Origin: an uncultured Clostridium sp. | GTDB lineage: Bacteria > Bacillota > Clostridia > Lachnospirales > Lachnospiraceae | Assembly: GCA_900542035.1 (NCBI GenBank) | Contig: UQMJ01000044.1 | Coordinates: 1 to 8,840 of the forward strand | DNA: 8,840 bases | Reading direction: 5' to 3' | Translations under genes and position numbers: made by a program | The notes under the pieces: generated by a model | Database searches by the model: none | What the model saw: only the letters and a program-made list of their open reading frames with translations | What the model was told of the DNA's origin: nothing | Shown: piece after piece, positions 6,894 through 8,840 of the stretch | Position numbering within the stretch: the stretch's first letter is position 1 | Layout of the letters: every line of letters begins with the position of its first letter

Positions 6894-7033
6894 AATCAGT
6901 CCGGCGGGAGAAAGGACTGAAAAAGCTGCGTCAAGCTCGCTTGTAAGCAGTTTTTTCTGGACTGGCTCACATCGGGTGATAAACCGATGCTTCTTGGACG
7001 GCTCTGCCGGACAAGAAGATCGCCGGACTGATT
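6894..7033 (+). repeat. 140-bp cloverleaf-like inverted-repeat unit
   Basis: Perfect 13-bp arms, AATCAGTCCGGCG (6894-6906) and CGCCGGACTGATT (7021-7033), enclose three hairpins. They are 6920-6956 (AAAAAGCTGC / GCAGTTTTTT with an inner AAGC/GCTT), 6970-6989 (CATCGG / CCGATG) and 6990-7018 (CTTCTTG / CAAGAAG, then GA opposite GA, then CGGC / GCCG). Where pairs are not Watson-Crick they are G-U or tandem G-A on the plus strand, which suggests that RNA from the plus strand is the folded form. The small open frames crossing this unit on both strands look like no protein I recognise. It could be a mobile palindromic element, an insulating terminator upstream of hrcA, or a small RNA. Confidence 0.6.
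6909..6975 (+). repeat. hairpin repeat, copy 1 (67 bp)
   Basis: This is the first of two equal-length copies; the second is at 7046-7112. The first 15 bases (AGAAAGGACTGAAAA) and the last 23 bases are identical in both copies. The 29-base middle differs at many positions but forms a stem in each. Here the stem ends in a T6 run (6951-6956), which gives it the look of a bidirectional intrinsic terminator. Confidence 0.8.
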
Positions 7034-7045
7034 CTTTCCCTTCGC

Positions 7046-7112
7046 AGAAAGGACTGAAAAGTCAGTGGGAAGCTTGCTTACCATCTGGCTTTTCTGGACT
7101 GGCTCACATCGG
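7046..7112 (+). repeat. hairpin repeat, copy 2 (67 bp)
   Basis: This is the second copy of the unit at 6909-6975, with identical ends. Its middle pairs GAAAAGTCAG with CTGGCTTTTC, then TGG with CCA, with an inner AAG/CTT, so the stem sequence changed on both sides. The copy is not enclosed by the 13-bp outer repeat that surrounds copy 1. Confidence 0.8.
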
Positions 7113-7125
7113 CTTATCATACAAA

Positions 7126-7158
7126 CATGGGCAGAGCCAGAAATCCGGCTCTGCCCGT
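7126..7158 (-). terminator. strong hairpin, possible terminator of the small leftward unit
   Basis: GGGCAGAGCC (7129-7138) pairs perfectly with GGCTCTGCCC (7147-7156) around an 8-base loop, with an A-T and a U-G pair extending the foot. It lies 28 bases beyond the stop codon of the candidate 18-residue gene on the minus strand. On that strand only ATGTTTGT follows, which is a poor T tract, and on the plus strand GTAAGTAA follows. The hairpin is certain; termination activity is doubtful. Confidence 0.45.
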
Positions 7159-7185
7159 AAGTAACAGATCTTAATCATAGTATTG

Positions 7186-7242
7186 TTAAATAATTGCAAT
7201 CATAATCCAGACAATATTGTGATTCCATTTACCGTTTACCAT
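7186..7242 (-). CDS. possible 18-residue hydrophobic peptide
   Basis: On the minus strand, ATG 7240-7242 opens a frame of 18 codons ending at TAA 7186-7188. It encodes MVNGKWNHNIVWIMIAII: a short polar start and a strongly hydrophobic C-terminal half that could insert in a membrane. A G-rich ribosome binding site (GGGGGG, 7248-7253) lies five bases upstream, and a TATAAT box (7265-7270) lies at the right distance to start a transcript just before it. Promoter, ribosome binding site, frame and a following hairpin together make a minimal gene, but the frame is short enough to arise by chance. I do not recognise the peptide. It might be a membrane microprotein, a leader peptide, or a type I toxin-like peptide, although it lacks the usual charged tail of the last. 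Confidence 0.4.
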   Translation of the reverse strand: MVNGKWNHNIVWIMIAII

Positions 7243-7264
7243 TGAATCCCCCCTTTTTATCTTT

Positions 7265-7294
7265 ATTATACTATAAAGCGCAAAAAATTTTCAG
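7265..7294 (-). promoter_or_regulatory. possible promoter of the 18-residue peptide gene
   Basis: On the minus strand a perfect TATAAT (7265-7270) is preceded at 18 bases by CTGAAA (7289-7294), a 4/6 match to the -35 box. The start point would be near 7258, giving a leader of about 15 bases that contains the G-rich ribosome binding site. Confidence 0.5.
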
Positions 7295-7325
7295 CATACT
7301 GCCAGCCAAACCAGACACCTGTTTC

Positions 7326-7353
7326 TTGACATTTAACAATTCTGTAATATAAT
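7326..7353 (+). promoter_or_regulatory. consensus promoter of the 3D-domain protein gene
   Basis: TTGACA (7326-7331) and TATAAT (7348-7353) are both perfect, with a 16-base spacer. Transcription should start near 7360, giving a short leader of about 36 bases to the ATG at 7396. No operator-like palindrome is evident around it. Confidence 0.92.
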
Positions 7354-7395
7354 AGTAACCATGGCCCCATTCACCAGTTTTTGTGAGGTATTTTT

Positions 7396-8190
7396 ATGAT
7401 AAAAAAACAAAAGATGTATCTGACCGTATGCGCGGCTTCTGCTGCCATCTGTGTCGGAAATACCGTTCCTGTTCTGGCTGCAGTCCGCGGCGAGATTACT
7501 TCTGTTACTTCTGATGCTATCAGCGGATGGGCATGGGAAGACGGCGAGTTTGACACAACGCTTCCTGTTGAAATCCAGATTTTCCAAGAAGGCGGCAGCA
7601 AACCGGTAAAAACCTTGTCTGCAACGGCGGAACAGTTCAGCCAGGAAGTCAGCGACACCATCGGAGACGGCTGGCACGCATTTTCCCTTCCTGTAGACTG
7701 GGACGAGTTCGAGGGAAAATCCTTTGTGATCCACGCTTATACGAAATCGGAACATGAGCAGGTGTCCTTTGATACTGCACAGTTTTCCCTGACAGAGCAG
7801 AATAAAAAGGAAGTCCCTGCTGCAAAAGAAGCCTCTGTTGAAGCAGAAAAATCTTCCGCCAAATCTTCTACCGAAGTTTCTTATACCGAACTGACCGGAG
7901 AAGAAACCTTTTTAGGAGAATTTACCATTACCGGTTACTGCGGCTGTGATGCCTGTTCCAGCGGGCACAACCTGACCTATTCCGGTACTGTTCCCAAAGC
8001 AAACCACACCTTATCGGCAGATTTAACGGTTCTCCCCATTGGAAGCAAAGTCTGGATCGATGGAATCATTTATACCGTAGAAGATATGGGAAGTTCTGTT
8101 GATGGACAAAAAGTAGACATTTTTTATGATAACCACGAAGATGCTCTCGCAAAAGGAACCTTTGCTTCTGACGTATACTTAATCGAATAA
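7396..8190 (+). CDS. secreted protein with SGWA beta domain and C-terminal 3D (three-Asp) domain
   Basis: This 264-residue protein begins with a signal peptide: KK near the start, a hydrophobic core at about 8-24, and cleavage likely after VLA at 26-28. Residues about 30-132 form a beta-rich domain with ISGWAWED, LPVEIQIF, GDGWHAFSL and VDWDEF; a diverged copy occurs in the next gene. A Lys/Glu/Ser-rich linker (about 133-168) leads to a 3D domain (about 172-264) with GYCGCDAC, TYSGTVP, SADLTVLPIGSKVWI, VEDMGS and VDIFYDNHEDAL. The three family aspartates are present as Asp209, Asp230 and Asp241. Related 3D domains occur in peptidoglycan-cleaving or cell-wall-associated proteins of Firmicutes, so a wall-remodelling role is likely but not shown. 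The ATG has GAGGT (7385-7389) six bases upstream. The gene stands alone between a perfect promoter and a terminator. Confidence 0.88.
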   Translation: MIKKQKMYLTVCAASAAICVGNTVPVLAAVRGEITSVTSDAISGWAWEDGEFDTTLPVEIQIFQEGGSKPVKTLSATAEQFSQEVSDTIGDGWHAFSLPVDWDEFEGKSFVIHAYTKSEHEQVSFDTAQFSLTEQNKKEVPAAKEASVEAEKSSAKSSTEVSYTELTGEETFLGEFTITGYCGCDACSSGHNLTYSGTVPKANHTLSADLTVLPIGSKVWIDGIIYTVEDMGSSVDGQKVDIFYDNHEDALAKGTFASDVYLIE

Positions 8191-8198
8191 TCTTTCAG

Positions 8199-8233
8199 CG
8201 GATACAGGATTTTTCCTGTGTCCGTTTTCTTTT
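8199..8233 (+). terminator. Rho-independent terminator after the 3D-domain gene
   Basis: CGGATACAGGA (8199-8209) pairs with TCCTGTGTCCG (8214-8224) over 11 positions with one T-G wobble and a 4-base loop. TTTTCTTTT (8225-8233) follows. It begins eight bases after the stop codon, so the next gene depends on its own promoter. Confidence 0.93.
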
Positions 8234-8270
8234 CCCCGCCTGGTTTCCCATTGAATTTCCAATTTTTTCC

Positions 8271-8298
8271 TTGACAAATCAAAAAATCTATGTAAAAT
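8271..8298 (+). promoter_or_regulatory. promoter of the second SGWA-domain gene
   Basis: A perfect TTGACA (8271-8276) and TAAAAT (8293-8298, 5/6 match) are separated by 16 bases, the same spacing as the promoter of the preceding gene. The transcript should begin near 8305, giving an unusually long leader of about 110 bases. Confidence 0.88.
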
Positions 8299-8306
8299 AG
8301 GAGCTT

Positions 8307-8398
8307 GTGTTCATTTATTACAAAATTGTTACATATAGTTAATTGTATATTACTTATTATTTCTATTCTATTTCAGTCTTTTGATTGTAAATGAACAC
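8307..8398 (+). promoter_or_regulatory. 5' leader closed by a perfect 11-bp inverted repeat
   Basis: GTGTTCATTTA (8307-8317) pairs without mismatch with TAAATGAACAC (8388-8398). The left arm begins almost exactly at the predicted transcript start, and the right arm ends five bases before the ribosome binding site. The enclosed 70 bases are very AT-rich with no strong internal stem. A stem at the extreme 5' end could protect the message from decay or place the ribosome binding site near the 5' end. A temperature- or factor-sensitive switch is also possible. Confidence 0.7.
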
Positions 8399-8403
8399 AG
8401 AAA

Positions 8404-8420
8404 GAGAGGATATCATTTTG
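8404..8420 (+). promoter_or_regulatory. ribosome binding site fixing a TTG start
   Basis: AGAGAGGA (8403-8410) lies seven bases before TTG 8418-8420. An in-frame ATG exists at 8391-8393, but it has no ribosome binding site and lies inside the leader stem. The TTG start also places the positively charged signal-peptide start at the right spot. Confidence 0.75.
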
Positions 8421-8840
8421 AGATTATTCGCAAACGTAAAGAACTTGATCACAGGCGCTTTTTTAGCTGTATGCTTCGCTGCTGCTCCTGCTTTTCCAGC
8501 ATCTGCTGCTCCCCTTACCGGAGCATTGGACGTAGTCAGTGATACCGCTGTTTCTGGCTGGGCCATCAGCGATACAGAAGAACCTGCCGAAATCACAGTA
8601 ACCGTTACGGATGCTGCTGGACAGGTGGTTCAGAGTCTGAGCGACAGCGCAGATATGTGCCGCCAGGATTTAATTGCTGCCGGAAAAGGCGACGGCGAGT
8701 ACGGATTCTCCATCGAAACGGATTGGGATTCTTTAGCAGACGGCCTTTATATGGTTCGCGCTTATGCAGATGGAACCGAGCTTCCAGGAAGCCGTCACTA
8801 TGTCAAAGGACAAGCTGGCGGAGCCGGTCTCCAGTCTTTA
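8418..8840 (+). CDS. secreted SGWA-domain protein (partial, C-terminus beyond window)
   Basis: The first 141 residues are visible and the frame is open at the window end. A signal peptide is clear: an Arg and a Lys in the first eight residues, a hydrophobic stretch at about 10-26, and cleavage likely after SAS/ASA near residue 30. Residues about 33-129 form a beta-rich domain like that of the preceding gene: TGALDVVSDTAVSGWA, PAEITVTV, VQSLSDSA, RQDL, GDGEYGFSI, TDWDSL and VRAYADG. The visible part then enters a Gly-rich linker (GQAGGAGLQSL), which probably leads to a second domain beyond the edge, perhaps another 3D or wall-binding domain as in its neighbour. The start is TTG 8418 with AGAGAGGA upstream; the alternative is ATG 8391, adding nine residues. 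The adjacent position suggests an old duplication. Confidence 0.82.
   Translation, partial: MRLFANVKNLITGAFLAVCFAAAPAFPASAAPLTGALDVVSDTAVSGWAISDTEEPAEITVTVTDAAGQVVQSLSDSADMCRQDLIAAGKGDGEYGFSIETDWDSLADGLYMVRAYADGTELPGSRHYVKGQAGGAGLQSL

Noticed and set aside
6894..7112. CRISPR array
   Set aside because: There are only two copies, with hairpin-forming variable middles between conserved ends, and no regular short repeats or cas genes.
6896..7164. Short frames on both strands (6896-7120 minus, 6976-7164 plus) over the repeats
   Set aside because: Their translations mirror the repeated hairpin sequence and have no ribosome binding site. The structure of the DNA explains them better than coding does.
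7333..7755. Minus-strand frames 7333-7755 and 7371-7661, and 8363-8596
   Set aside because: They are antisense to the promoters and signal-peptide regions of the two secreted-protein genes and have no supporting signals.
8391..8417. ATG start for the second secreted protein
   Set aside because: It has no ribosome binding site and sits in the paired leader arm, and it would put acidic residues before the signal peptide. TTG 8418 fits better.

Overview
The window reads as low-to-mid GC Firmicute DNA, most likely a gut-type Clostridia such as Lachnospiraceae. The basis is a HrcA/CIRCE-controlled hrcA-grpE-dnaK-dnaJ operon, strong AGGAGG-type ribosome binding sites, TTGACA/TATAAT promoters, and secreted proteins with a 3D (three-Asp) domain. 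This assignment is an inference from gene content and style; no database was searched.

Layout. 1-174 (+) is the C-terminal end of a citrate synthase, followed by a good intrinsic terminator. 243-463 has no gene but holds three hairpins. 464-6744 (-) is one heat-shock operon, transcribed right to left from a sigma-A-type promoter (6827-6855) with a perfect CIRCE operator (6786-6812): hrcA, grpE, dnaK, dnaJ, then an unusual fifth gene for a cytoplasmic transglutaminase-like protein 12 bases after dnaJ. HrcA represses the operon through CIRCE. GrpE, DnaK and DnaJ form the Hsp70 chaperone cycle. The transglutaminase-like protein is presumably co-induced with them.

6880-7260 is intergenic and unusually structured. 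A 13-bp inverted repeat (6894-6906 / 7021-7033) encloses three hairpins in a cloverleaf-like layout. Two 67-bp copies of a hairpin repeat (6909-6975 and 7046-7112) keep identical flanks while their middle parts differ but still pair. A perfect 10-bp hairpin follows at 7129-7156. Leftward from a TATAAT box lies a possible 18-residue hydrophobic peptide gene (7186-7242) with a strong ribosome binding site.

7326-8840 (+) holds two consecutive secreted-protein genes, each with its own strong promoter. The first (264 aa) has a signal peptide, a beta-rich 'SGWA' domain and a C-terminal 3D cell-wall domain. The second, cut by the window end, has a signal peptide and a diverged copy of the SGWA domain. 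It is preceded by a 5' leader whose two ends pair perfectly over 11 bp, just upstream of the ribosome binding site of a TTG start codon.
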